Shown here piece after piece: positions 1 through 6,003 of a stretch of 6,262 bases of DNA. This stretch comes from Bacillota bacterium (GTDB taxonomy: Bacteria; Bacillota; Clostridia; Christensenellales; SZUA-584), in the NCBI GenBank assembly GCA_023410475.1, contig JAEYPS010000034.1, positions 1-6,262 on the forward strand, given 5' to 3'. The position numbers were made by a program, and so were the translations under genes. Numbering within the stretch: position 1 is the stretch's first letter; every line of letters starts with the position of its first letter. Below the pieces are notes generated by a model, which saw only the letters and a program-made list of their open reading frames with translations, searched no databases and was not told the DNA's origin.

Positions 1-189
1 CTTCGCTCTGACGCGCAGGACGGCCCGTATACTCTGATAGGCTCTACAACATATACATATTTCTATAATTCTGGGCTTGTTCCCGGGCAGACATATTACT
101 ACAAGATACGAGCCTACAAGCTTATAAGCAAGGTCAAGTATTACGGAGGGGATTCCGACGTCGTCACCGCAATAGCGCCGATGCCGTAG
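1..189 (+). CDS. C-terminal end of a secreted or surface protein with a fibronectin type III domain (5' end outside window)
   Basis: Frame 1 is open from the first base to TAG at 187-189 and gives 62 residues. The segment PGQTYYYKIRAY, followed by a short stretch containing YYGGDSDVV, is the F and G strand signature of a fibronectin type III domain: the tyrosine-rich 'PG-x-T-Y-Y-Y-K-I-R-A-Y' strand and then a 'ygg.S..V.A' strand. The protein ends six residues after the last strand (IAPMP), so this Fn3 module is the C-terminus. No LPXTG motif or membrane helix follows. In Bacillota such terminal Fn3 modules usually sit on large extracellular proteins, where they act as spacers or carbohydrate or protein binding units. 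The catalytic or adhesive part lies upstream and cannot be seen. The assignment rests on one domain pattern read by eye. Confidence 0.75.
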   Translation, partial: LRSDAQDGPYTLIGSTTYTYFYNSGLVPGQTYYYKIRAYKLISKVKYYGGDSDVVTAIAPMP

Positions 190-234
190 CAAGCGCTAAA
201 AGGCCTCGCAAAAAACGTATATTATTGAATGGGA

Positions 235-273
235 TAACGGCAGCCGCGGCGAATCGGCTGCCGTTACTTTTTT
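235..273 (+). terminator. Rho-independent terminator of the Fn3 gene
   Basis: TAACGGCAGCCG (235-246) pairs perfectly with CGGCTGCCGTTA (255-266). This makes a 12-bp GC-rich stem with an 8-base loop, followed by one C and six T (268-273). It lies 45 bases after the Fn3 stop codon and separates that transcript from the VanW gene. Confidence 0.93.
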
Positions 274-301
274 CTGAGCTTCAAATTTTAACATCTATAA
301 T
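272..301 (+). promoter_or_regulatory. Candidate sigma-A-type promoter for the VanW-family gene
   Basis: A perfect TATAAT lies at 296-301. The best -35 at a usable distance is TTCTGA (272-277, 18-base spacer), which matches TTGACA at only three positions and overlaps the tail of the terminator T-run. The -10 is strong and the -35 weak. Transcription from here would leave a 5' UTR of roughly 145 bases before the ATG at 454. The leader (302-453) is AT-rich and I see no recognisable riboswitch in it. Confidence 0.4.
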
Positions 302-453
302 TAACAGCGCGTTTTAAAAAAATAATAACGAAGAAAAATTCGCTTGCGGCGTGCTGTGTTTGATGCGCAATAACAGCAGCAAGAATAATTGCTTTGCGGA
401 ATGGACATTTGATAACTATAGGGACTTTTTACGACCTAAGTACGGGGACGGAT

Positions 454-2067
454 ATGCCTGGAATAAAAATGAAGCCAAAAATGTATAAAGCAAAGGCTCC
501 TGAAAAAAAGAAGGCTTGGATTCTGCCGATTGCGCGCCTGCTGCTGGCTTATTCGCTTATACTGCTCGCGTCATGCGCAGGATCGGCGGACAGCGGCTCA
601 TCGCGTCTGCTCGATTTTAATACCGTTACACAGGGCGTCAGCGTCTCAGGTGTAGAGATATCAGGGATGACGAGAGAGGAAGCTCTTGCCGCCACAGCCG
701 ATATACCCGAAAAGTTGCTTAAAGAAATAACGGTATCCATTAACGTCAGCGGTAAGCTGCACGAGTACTCGCCGCAGCAGCTTTCAATTGACACGGACTA
801 CGAGGAAATAATAAACGCAGCTGTTACATTCGGGCATACGGGCTCTTTTGACGACAGAGTAAACGCCGCGAGAGACGCGAAAGAGGGACTCGGTGCTTTT
901 GAGGTGACGGTGAGGGCTAGTGAAGAGAACGTGAAAGCCGCGTTGTCGGCGCTTGAACAGGAGCTGGACGTTCCTCCCGTTGAGGCGTCCGCCGTCTTCA
1001 CGCCCGGCGGCCATACCGCAGACGGCAAGGAACTGAAGCCCGGCAGCAAGGCCGCGCCTGTTCGCGTCGGCGCCGACAGTATGCCAAGCCCGCTGCGATA
1101 CAAGTATTACCGCACAGACAGGTATATAAAAAACTACATACCCAAAGACGCCAGTATATCGCGCTTTGTTTATACGGAGGAGAAGGACGGGCTGGATGTA
1201 GACATCGGCGCGCTTGCGGGTGAGGTTCTCAACGCCGTTGATACAGGACAATATATGATAAATGCGCCTGTTGAGATAATAAAGCCGACGATCATGCTCG
1301 ACAGTGTTGCATACTCGACACAGCTGATATCGTCATGGACGTCAAGCTATGAGAGCCACGACAGCGCAAACAGAAACTTTAACATCGCAAAGCTTGCGGG
1401 GATGATAAACGGAGTCATTATAAAACCCGGCGAGACGTGGTCGATGAACGAGCAGGCAGGCCCGCGGACATACGACAACGGCTGGAAGGGCGCTCCGGGA
1501 ATTTTGAAAGGCGCGTTTGTAACCGAGCCGGGCGGAGGCGTCTGCCAGGTATCAAGCACTGCATTCAACGCCGCGATAAGAGCGGGTCTTGATATAGCGG
1601 AGGGCAGCAGACACTCCATAATTTCGAATTACATGCCTGTAGGGCTCGACGCTACGATAACAACGGGAGGAAAGGATCTGAAGCTGCGCAACCCTTATGA
1701 AACCCCTGTGTTTATCGTTTCCTATGTTAACACGAAAGACAAAAACATCACCGTGGAAGTTTACGGCCCTCCGGTAACGGACGAGACGTACGGGCAGGTT
1801 ATACTCGACTTCTCTTCAGAAATCACAGACCGTACGGATATGCCCGAGACCGAGAAGCATTACAACGCCGCCGAGACTCCCGACGGAGACCCGATAGAGC
1901 CCGGAAAGTCGGTGCTGTTCGTAAAGCCCCGCCGCGGAACGACAGCGCAGGTATATAAGAATTTCATATCTCTGGATGGCAAAGAGCTCGGAAAGAAAAA
2001 ATTCTATACGGCGAAATATCCCAAACTCACGGGACATGAGTACATAAACGACGCGCCTCCCGGGTAA
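454..2067 (+). CDS. VanW-family lipoprotein with YoaR-type putative peptidoglycan-binding region
   Basis: The product is 537 residues from ATG 454. That start is chosen because GGGGA (444-448) lies 5 bases upstream; TTG 394, ATG 469 and ATG 481 are in-frame alternatives. A lysine-rich n-region (KKK at 18-20) and a hydrophobic stretch end in LLAS-C. The lipobox cysteine is residue 41, so a lipid-anchored exported protein is predicted. Residues about 58-132 and 151-280 resemble the YoaR-like putative peptidoglycan-binding region that precedes VanW in Bacillota. Residues about 296-438 are the VanW domain, with FNIAKLAGMINGVIIKPGE, GGGVCQVSST (360-369, Cys364) and the HSIISNYMPVGLDAT segment. About 95 C-terminal residues form a probable beta module. 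The biochemical role of VanW is unknown. The name comes from vanB-type glycopeptide-resistance clusters, but no van genes are present, so resistance should not be inferred. Residues about 182-232 look like an insertion rich in Tyr and basic residues. Confidence 0.93.
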   Translation: MPGIKMKPKMYKAKAPEKKKAWILPIARLLLAYSLILLASCAGSADSGSSRLLDFNTVTQGVSVSGVEISGMTREEALAATADIPEKLLKEITVSINVSGKLHEYSPQQLSIDTDYEEIINAAVTFGHTGSFDDRVNAARDAKEGLGAFEVTVRASEENVKAALSALEQELDVPPVEASAVFTPGGHTADGKELKPGSKAAPVRVGADSMPSPLRYKYYRTDRYIKNYIPKDASISRFVYTEEKDGLDVDIGALAGEVLNAVDTGQYMINAPVEIIKPTIMLDSVAYSTQLISSWTSSYESHDSANRNFNIAKLAGMINGVIIKPGETWSMNEQAGPRTYDNGWKGAPGILKGAFVTEPGGGVCQVSSTAFNAAIRAGLDIAEGSRHSIISNYMPVGLDATITTGGKDLKLRNPYETPVFIVSYVNTKDKNITVEVYGPPVTDETYGQVILDFSSEITDRTDMPETEKHYNAAETPDGDPIEPGKSVLFVKPRRGTTAQVYKNFISLDGKELGKKKFYTAKYPKLTGHEYINDAPPG

Positions 2068-2076
2068 CTTTATCGA

Positions 2077-2105
2077 TACCAATCATTTGATTAGTCTGCT
2101 ATAAT
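2077..2105 (+). promoter_or_regulatory. Candidate copA promoter with an inverted repeat between its -35 and -10 regions
   Basis: TATAAT at 2100-2105 is a consensus -10 box. At 17 bases spacing the -35 position (2077-2082, TACCAA) matches poorly. Between the two lies AATCA-TT-TGATT (2081-2092), a perfect 5-2-5 dyad. There is no terminator after the VanW gene, so read-through from upstream is also possible. The dyad matches none of the copper operators I know: no TACAnnTGTA CopY box and no GC-rich CsoR palindrome. Its operator role is therefore only a positional inference. Confidence 0.4.
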
Positions 2106-2132
2106 AAAGTAAATAACAAACTGCTTGCGGAC

Positions 2133-2137
2133 GGAGG
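2133..2137 (+). promoter_or_regulatory. copA: Shine-Dalgarno site that fixes the copA start
   Basis: GGAGG lies 5 bases upstream of ATG 2143. The open frame also has an in-frame TTG at 2125, but the Shine-Dalgarno sequence lies inside that extension. ATG 2143 is therefore the start. Confidence 0.85.
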
Positions 2138-2142
2138 TTATC

Positions 2143-4602
2143 ATGACGGAGAAAAGCTACAGGGTAACGGGGATGACATGCGCGTCGTGCGCGGCTCACG
2201 TGCAAAAAGCGGCGGCAAAGCTGACCGGCGTTGAGCAAAGCGACGTCAATATCGCCACGGAAAAGCTTACCGTGCGATTCGATGAAAGCAAGGTAGGGTT
2301 TGCCGATATAAAAGAAGCGGTGGAAAGCGCGGGCTACGGCCTTGAAGAGCCTGAGCCCAAACGGGCGGAACTTATGGTAGAGGGAATGACATGCGCAGCG
2401 TGCTCCGCGGCGGTTGAGCGCTCGGTGAAAAAGCTTGCGGGAGTTTCATCGGCGTCGGTAAACATCACTACGAACCGGGCGGTGATAGAGTACGACCCTT
2501 CAAAGGTAAAGCTGTCAGAAATAAAACAGGCAGTAATTAAAGCAGGCTACACTCCCAAAGACATAGAGACAGAGCCCCGCGGTGATGACAGGAGCATAAG
2601 GCTGCTAAGAGAAATGCGCGGGCGCGTTATTACTGCAATTGTATTCTCGCTGCCCATACTCTATATAGCAATGGGGCATATGTTCGGCATTGGCCTTCCG
2701 GTTCCCGAGTTTATGGACCACCATATGCACCCGCTTGTATTCGCGCTTGTACAGCTCGCTCTGACTATACCAGTGCTTATCGCGGGCAGACATTTCTACA
2801 TTATAGGGTTCAAAACGCTGCTTCGCGGAGCGCCCAACATGGATTCACTTGTCGCCATCGGCACGGGCAGCGCGTTTTTGTACGGCGTTTACGCGATAGT
2901 GATGATATATCTCGGATATAAGGAGTTTGTGGACCTGCTCTATCTCGAGTCGGCAGCGGTCGTAGTTACGCTCGTGATGCTGGGCAAATATCTTGAGGCG
3001 GTAAGCAAGGGAAAGACGTCCGAGGCCATAAAAAAGCTAATGAACCTTCGGCCAAAGACCGCCGTAATAGTAAAGGGCGGTGAGGAAATAGAGGTGCCGC
3101 TAGACGAAGTTTTGCCGGGCGATATTGTGCTTGTGCGGCCCGGCGCATCCATTCCTGTCGACGGCGTTGTCGAGGAAGGAATATCCTCTGTAGACGAGTC
3201 CATGCTGACGGGCGAAAGCCTTCCGGTGGAAAAGCACCCGGGGTCTAAGGTAACGGGGGGAAGCATAAACGGCGAAGGCCTCATGAAGTTCAGGGCTACT
3301 CTAGTCGGCGAAGACACGGCGCTTTCCAAAATAATAAAGCTCGTCGAGGAGGCGCAGGGCAAAAAGGCTCCTATTGCGAAGCTTGTGGACATAATATCAG
3401 GGTACTTCGTACCGGCGGTGCTCGGTATCGCCGTCGTCGCGGCTGTCCTATGGGCTCTTGCCGGACGGGATTTCAACTTTGTGCTGAGCATATTCGTGAC
3501 GGTGCTCGTAATCGCCTGTCCGTGCGCACTCGGGCTCGCGACTCCAACTGCAATCATGGTGGGCACCGGCAAAGGCGCGGAGCTCGGCATACTGATAAAG
3601 GGCGGCGAGGCGCTCGAGACGACGCATAAAGTGGCGGCAGTCGTGTTCGACAAGACGGGAACGATAACGGAAGGCAAGCCGGTGCTCACCGATATCAAGA
3701 CATACGGAACGCTGGGTGAAAGACAGGTGCTGTATCTCAGCGCGTCTGCTGAGCGCGGCTCGGAGCACCCGATAGCCCGGGCGATCGCGGAGCACGCCAA
3801 GGCGAACGGCATAGAGCCGGGAGAGCCGGAGGAGTTCAAGGCTGTGCCGGGTCGGGGTATAGACGCGGTTGCCGGGGGCAAGCGAGTGCTTGCGGGCAAC
3901 ATAAAGCTTATGAGCGAAAACGGTATAAACACCGATACCGCAAAAGCGGATGAACAAACGCTGTCGGGAGCGGGCAGGACACTGATGTATATAGCGGTTG
4001 ACGGCGTGCTTGAAGCGCTTATGGCGGCGGCGGATACCGTAAAGCCTACGAGCAAAGCCGCAGTCGAAAAGCTCAAAAGCTTGGGCGTTGACGTCTATAT
4101 GATAACGGGAGACAACGAGAGCACAGCGAGGGCTATTGCGAATGAGGTCGGCATAGACAACGTACTTGCCGACGTGCTGCCGGGCGACAAGGCGGGAGAG
4201 GTAAAAAAGCTGCAAGAGGGCGGCGGGAAAGTAGCGATGGTGGGCGACGGCATAAACGACGCTCCGGCGCTCGTTCAGGCCGATGTCGGAATGGCGATAG
4301 GCACGGGAACGGACGTCGCGGTAGAGTCGGCGGACGTCGTGCTTATGAGGGGCGATCTGAACGAGGTATGTGCCGCAATAGCGCTGAGCCGCGCTACGAT
4401 AAGGAACATACGCCAAAACCTTTTCTGGGCGTTCATATACAATACGTTGGGGATTCCTCTGGCGGCGGGCGTGTTATACGCGTTCGGCGGGCCTTTGCTC
4501 AACCCGGTATTCGCAGGCGCCGCTATGGCGCTGAGCTCCGTCTCGGTTGTTTCGAATGCCCTGAGACTCAAACGCTTCAGGATAAAGGAGCGGACGGATT
4601 AA
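2143..4602 (+). CDS. copA: Cu(I)-exporting P1B-type ATPase CopA
   Basis: This 819-residue inner-membrane pump couples ATP hydrolysis to export of cytoplasmic Cu(I). Two N-terminal heavy-metal-associated domains carry GMTCASC (Cys13, Cys16) and GMTCAAC (Cys84, Cys87). Eight membrane helices lie at about 162-185, 197-219, 235-259, 267-286, 421-441, 446-470, 759-779 and 787-809. The key motifs are intact: TGES in the actuator domain (356-359), the metal-site CPC (459-461), phosphorylated Asp503 in DKTGT, the SEHP nucleotide-binding motif (His542-Pro543), TGDN (655-658) and GDGINDAP (Asp702, Asp706). Tyr766-Asn767 in helix 7 and Met795 with Ser798-Ser799 in helix 8 are the CopA-type Cu(I) signature, which separates it from Zn/Cd or silver-only subgroups. 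Length and two-HMA architecture resemble Bacillus CopA. A His/Met-rich loop (MDHHMHP, about 191-197) lies between the first two helices. The downstream phosphatase gene begins 14 bases later. No CopZ or CsoR gene is present. Confidence 0.98.
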   Translation: MTEKSYRVTGMTCASCAAHVQKAAAKLTGVEQSDVNIATEKLTVRFDESKVGFADIKEAVESAGYGLEEPEPKRAELMVEGMTCAACSAAVERSVKKLAGVSSASVNITTNRAVIEYDPSKVKLSEIKQAVIKAGYTPKDIETEPRGDDRSIRLLREMRGRVITAIVFSLPILYIAMGHMFGIGLPVPEFMDHHMHPLVFALVQLALTIPVLIAGRHFYIIGFKTLLRGAPNMDSLVAIGTGSAFLYGVYAIVMIYLGYKEFVDLLYLESAAVVVTLVMLGKYLEAVSKGKTSEAIKKLMNLRPKTAVIVKGGEEIEVPLDEVLPGDIVLVRPGASIPVDGVVEEGISSVDESMLTGESLPVEKHPGSKVTGGSINGEGLMKFRATLVGEDTALSKIIKLVEEAQGKKAPIAKLVDIISGYFVPAVLGIAVVAAVLWALAGRDFNFVLSIFVTVLVIACPCALGLATPTAIMVGTGKGAELGILIKGGEALETTHKVAAVVFDKTGTITEGKPVLTDIKTYGTLGERQVLYLSASAERGSEHPIARAIAEHAKANGIEPGEPEEFKAVPGRGIDAVAGGKRVLAGNIKLMSENGINTDTAKADEQTLSGAGRTLMYIAVDGVLEALMAAADTVKPTSKAAVEKLKSLGVDVYMITGDNESTARAIANEVGIDNVLADVLPGDKAGEVKKLQEGGGKVAMVGDGINDAPALVQADVGMAIGTGTDVAVESADVVLMRGDLNEVCAAIALSRATIRNIRQNLFWAFIYNTLGIPLAAGVLYAFGGPLLNPVFAGAAMALSSVSVVSNALRLKRFRIKERTD

Positions 4603-4616
4603 CAAAAGGGGCGTAT

Positions 4617-5225
4617 ATGATATATTTCGTGAGGCACGGGGATAAAGTAAAAAGCCGCGATTACAATGAGCATTACAACGAGTCCCTGGGAATTTTGGAT
4701 GAGCCGTTGAGCTGCAAGGGAAGGGAAGACGCGGAAAAGATCGCTCGGTATTTCGAGAGCGCGGATATAAAAAGTATATTCGTCAGCCAGTATAAACGCG
4801 CTTACGAGACAGCCGAGCCTATGGCAAGGCAAAAAGGTATAAGTATTACCGTGGACAGTCGCGTAAACGAGATAAACAACGGCGACATAAGAAACATGAG
4901 CGACGAAGAGATTGCGGCAAAGTATCCGAAGCTCTGGAGCGAAATTATGAGCCGTTCATGCGACTTCAGGTATCCCGGAGGCGAATCCGGCAAAGACGTA
5001 AAGAAGCGTCAGGACAGTTTTTTAAACGACCTTGCGCATGAAAAAGGGGATATAATGGTCGTGAGCCACGACGGATATATAAGGCTGCTTATGTGCAGCG
5101 TGTTGGGGCTGCCGGTATACAAGAGATACAGGTTTGTTACGGATATGGGCGGCATAAGCGCCGTATTTTTCGACGAAGAGGAAAAAGAGTGGAGGATCGC
5201 GGCGTTTAATCAGTTGCTGCCGTGA
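4617..5225 (+). CDS. Histidine phosphatase (phosphoglycerate mutase-like) family protein
   Basis: The product is 202 residues. ATG 4617 is preferred because AAGGGG (4606-4611) lies 5 bases upstream and MIYFVRHG is a typical family N-terminus; the open frame extends upstream only as an overlap with copA. Arg6-His7 in FVRHG is the phospho-accepting pair. SQYKRAYETA supplies the usual arginine (Arg61), Glu85 in VNEINNG is the likely acid, and His151 in VVSHDGYIR is the second catalytic histidine. All core residues are present, so the enzyme is probably active. Length fits a small cytosolic phosphatase of the cobC/GpmB-like branch. The substrate cannot be told from sequence; true 2,3-bisphosphoglycerate mutase activity is unlikely because the cofactor-dependent mutase insertions are absent. 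It starts 14 bases after copA with no terminator or promoter between, so cotranscription is likely, though a link to copper is unproven. Confidence 0.93.
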   Translation: MIYFVRHGDKVKSRDYNEHYNESLGILDEPLSCKGREDAEKIARYFESADIKSIFVSQYKRAYETAEPMARQKGISITVDSRVNEINNGDIRNMSDEEIAAKYPKLWSEIMSRSCDFRYPGGESGKDVKKRQDSFLNDLAHEKGDIMVVSHDGYIRLLMCSVLGLPVYKRYRFVTDMGGISAVFFDEEEKEWRIAAFNQLLP

Positions 5226-5252
5226 GGTAAGGTAAAGGATTTTACTCACGGC
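5219..5252 (+). terminator. Hairpin at the end of the phosphatase gene, possible weak terminator
   Basis: GCCGTGAG (5219-5226) pairs with CTCACGGC (5245-5252). The stem can extend by TAA/TTA (5228-5230 with 5242-5244) across a bulged G. The stop codon TGA (5223-5225) lies inside the left arm. Only TTAT follows, so the T-tract of a classical intrinsic terminator is missing. It may be a weak terminator or a 3' end-stabilising hairpin. Confidence 0.4.
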
Positions 5253-5267
5253 TTATCGAAATATGTA

Positions 5268-5312
5268 TATACTGATATGGGGGGCAGCCTGCCTGTGAAT
5301 TTTTCGGGCAGG
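5268..5312 (+). promoter_or_regulatory. Candidate promoter and inverted repeats upstream of the zinc-ribbon membrane protein gene
   Basis: TATACT (5268-5273) is a five-of-six -10 match without a good -35. Just downstream, GGCAG-C-CTGCC (5283-5293) is an 11-base DNA dyad. Its right arm, as CCTGCC (5288-5293), can also pair in RNA with GGCAGG (5307-5312) around a 13-base loop. GGGCAG therefore occurs twice, flanking one complementary arm. The arrangement could be an operator or a structured leader. I recognise no known riboswitch class. Confidence 0.3.
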
Positions 5313-5340
5313 GTAATGAGTCGCCGCTGTCTATTCAAAT

Positions 5341-5347
5341 AAGGAGG
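5341..5347 (+). promoter_or_regulatory. Strong Shine-Dalgarno with a long spacer
   Basis: AAGGAGG is a near-perfect ribosome binding site. It is 11 bases from ATG 5359, longer than the usual 5-9. No closer in-frame start exists between it and ATG 5359, so that start stands. Confidence 0.75.
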
Positions 5348-5358
5348 TTTGGTTCGAT

Positions 5359-5853
5359 ATGGTATGTTGGTATTGCTCGGTTCGCACGGCTGAGGCAAAG
5401 CATTCGTATGCGTTTGACATGTACGGGGGATTAGGAGTACATAACAGCGAAACAGAGACTAACGTGGCGTACAATGTCCGCCATATAGAGATACCCCGAT
5501 GCGCGGACTGCCGCGCAAAGCACGGAACCGCGAAGGCCGCTATGTTTATGAGCGTTGTTTTTCTGGCTGTGCTTCTGGGCGGCGCGCTGTCGGCCGTGTT
5601 TGGCTGGGTGCCACAGTTTATAGCGGGGGCATGGTGCGGACTTGCGGCAGGGCTTGTGATTGCGTCCCTGCTCTCGGCGGTGCTTGTTCAGAAAGGTATT
5701 TGCACCGTGAGAGCGAGCCGCGGAAAATATCCCGAAGCAAACGATCTTTTAAAAAAAGGCTACAGATATGGCACGCGCCCGAAGGCCGCTCCTTCACAGA
5801 GCTATCTGCCTCCCGCGCCTCCGAGCCAGGATACAGGCAGCCAAAACTATTAG
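5359..5853 (+). CDS. Small zinc-ribbon-like membrane protein of unknown function
   Basis: The product is 164 residues; I do not recognise a named family. The N-terminus has CWYC (Cys3, Cys6), and after about 41 residues PRCADC (Cys48, Cys51) followed by a histidine. This is a four-cysteine arrangement expected to bind one zinc ion as a split zinc ribbon. Two hydrophobic helices follow at about 60-81 and 84-110, separated by a tight turn (GWVP), so a hairpin in the membrane is likely. The C-terminal tail (111-164) starts with basic residues, contains NDLLKKGYRYGTRP, and ends in a Pro/Ser-rich segment (PPAPPS). Basic residues next to both helices suggest that both ends face the cytoplasm. There is no signal peptide apart from the helices. 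The gene has its own strong ribosome binding site and is separated from its neighbours by 133 and 150 bases, so it may be a single-gene transcript. Coding status is well supported; function is unknown. Confidence 0.85.
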   Translation: MVCWYCSVRTAEAKHSYAFDMYGGLGVHNSETETNVAYNVRHIEIPRCADCRAKHGTAKAAMFMSVVFLAVLLGGALSAVFGWVPQFIAGAWCGLAAGLVIASLLSAVLVQKGICTVRASRGKYPEANDLLKKGYRYGTRPKAAPSQSYLPPAPPSQDTGSQNY

Positions 5854-5881
5854 AGAAAAGAATATTACGATGATTGCCTGC

Positions 5882-5910
5882 CCGGCGGTTATGCTGAGCG
5901 TAAACGCCGG
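5882..5910 (+). terminator. Hairpin after the zinc-ribbon gene, possible weak terminator
   Basis: CCGGCG (5882-5887) pairs with CGCCGG (5905-5910). A further TTA/TAA pairing (5889-5891 with 5901-5903) lies inside a G-A mismatch. The following bases are TAAAATTGGC, and a four-T run comes only at 5921-5924. The U-tract is displaced, so termination efficiency is doubtful. Confidence 0.4.
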
Positions 5911-5946
5911 TAAAATTGGCTTTTAATACAGAGGGTATTTTTGTGT

Positions 5947-5975
5947 TTGTCTTATCCTCGGTTTTGTAGTATTTT
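5947..5975 (+). promoter_or_regulatory. Candidate promoter for the lamin-tail-domain gene
   Basis: TTGTCT (5947-5952) and TATTTT (5970-5975) are each four-of-six matches with a 17-base spacer in an AT-rich region. TATAAC at 5980-5985 is an alternative -10 but lacks a -35. An AT-rich promoter region before an isolated gene is expected, but the exact boxes are uncertain. Confidence 0.3.
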
Positions 5976-6003
5976 AGTATATAACAAAAGATAATAGAGA
6001 TAT

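Noticed and set aside
784..1251. 155-codon minus-strand frame inside the VanW gene
   Set aside because: It has no ribosome binding site or domain and is opposite a well-supported coding region.
454..2067. Glycopeptide-resistance role for the VanW protein
   Set aside because: No vanH, vanA/B, vanX, vanR or vanS genes are present, and VanW-family proteins are widespread in susceptible Bacillota.
2940..4076. 378-codon open frame on the minus strand inside copA
   Set aside because: The translation is Ser/Thr/Pro-rich with no recognisable motif, and it overlaps an intact copA. It is an antisense artefact.
3448..4416. 322-codon open frame on the minus strand inside copA
   Set aside because: It lies opposite the fully conserved catalytic part of CopA. 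Its translation is Arg/His/Tyr-rich with no domain, as expected for the antisense of a GC-rich gene.
4368..4616. Upstream extension of the phosphatase frame into copA
   Set aside because: It overlaps the conserved last two CopA helices in another frame, and family members start at the MIYFVRHG segment.
5253..5340. Known riboswitch in the leader of the zinc-ribbon gene
   Set aside because: I compared it by eye with ZTP, fluoride, TPP, SAM, cobalamin and guanidine consensus cores, and none of the conserved motifs is present.
5499..5873. 124-codon +3-frame ORF overlapping the zinc-ribbon gene
   Set aside because: It is Arg/Gly-rich with no motifs and no suitable ribosome binding site. The overlapping 5359 frame has paired cysteines, helices and a strong Shine-Dalgarno.
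5870..5926. 18-codon ORF (MIACPAVML...) after the zinc-ribbon gene
   Set aside because: It has only a weak purine stretch upstream, spans the hairpin 5882-5910 and shows no other sign of coding.
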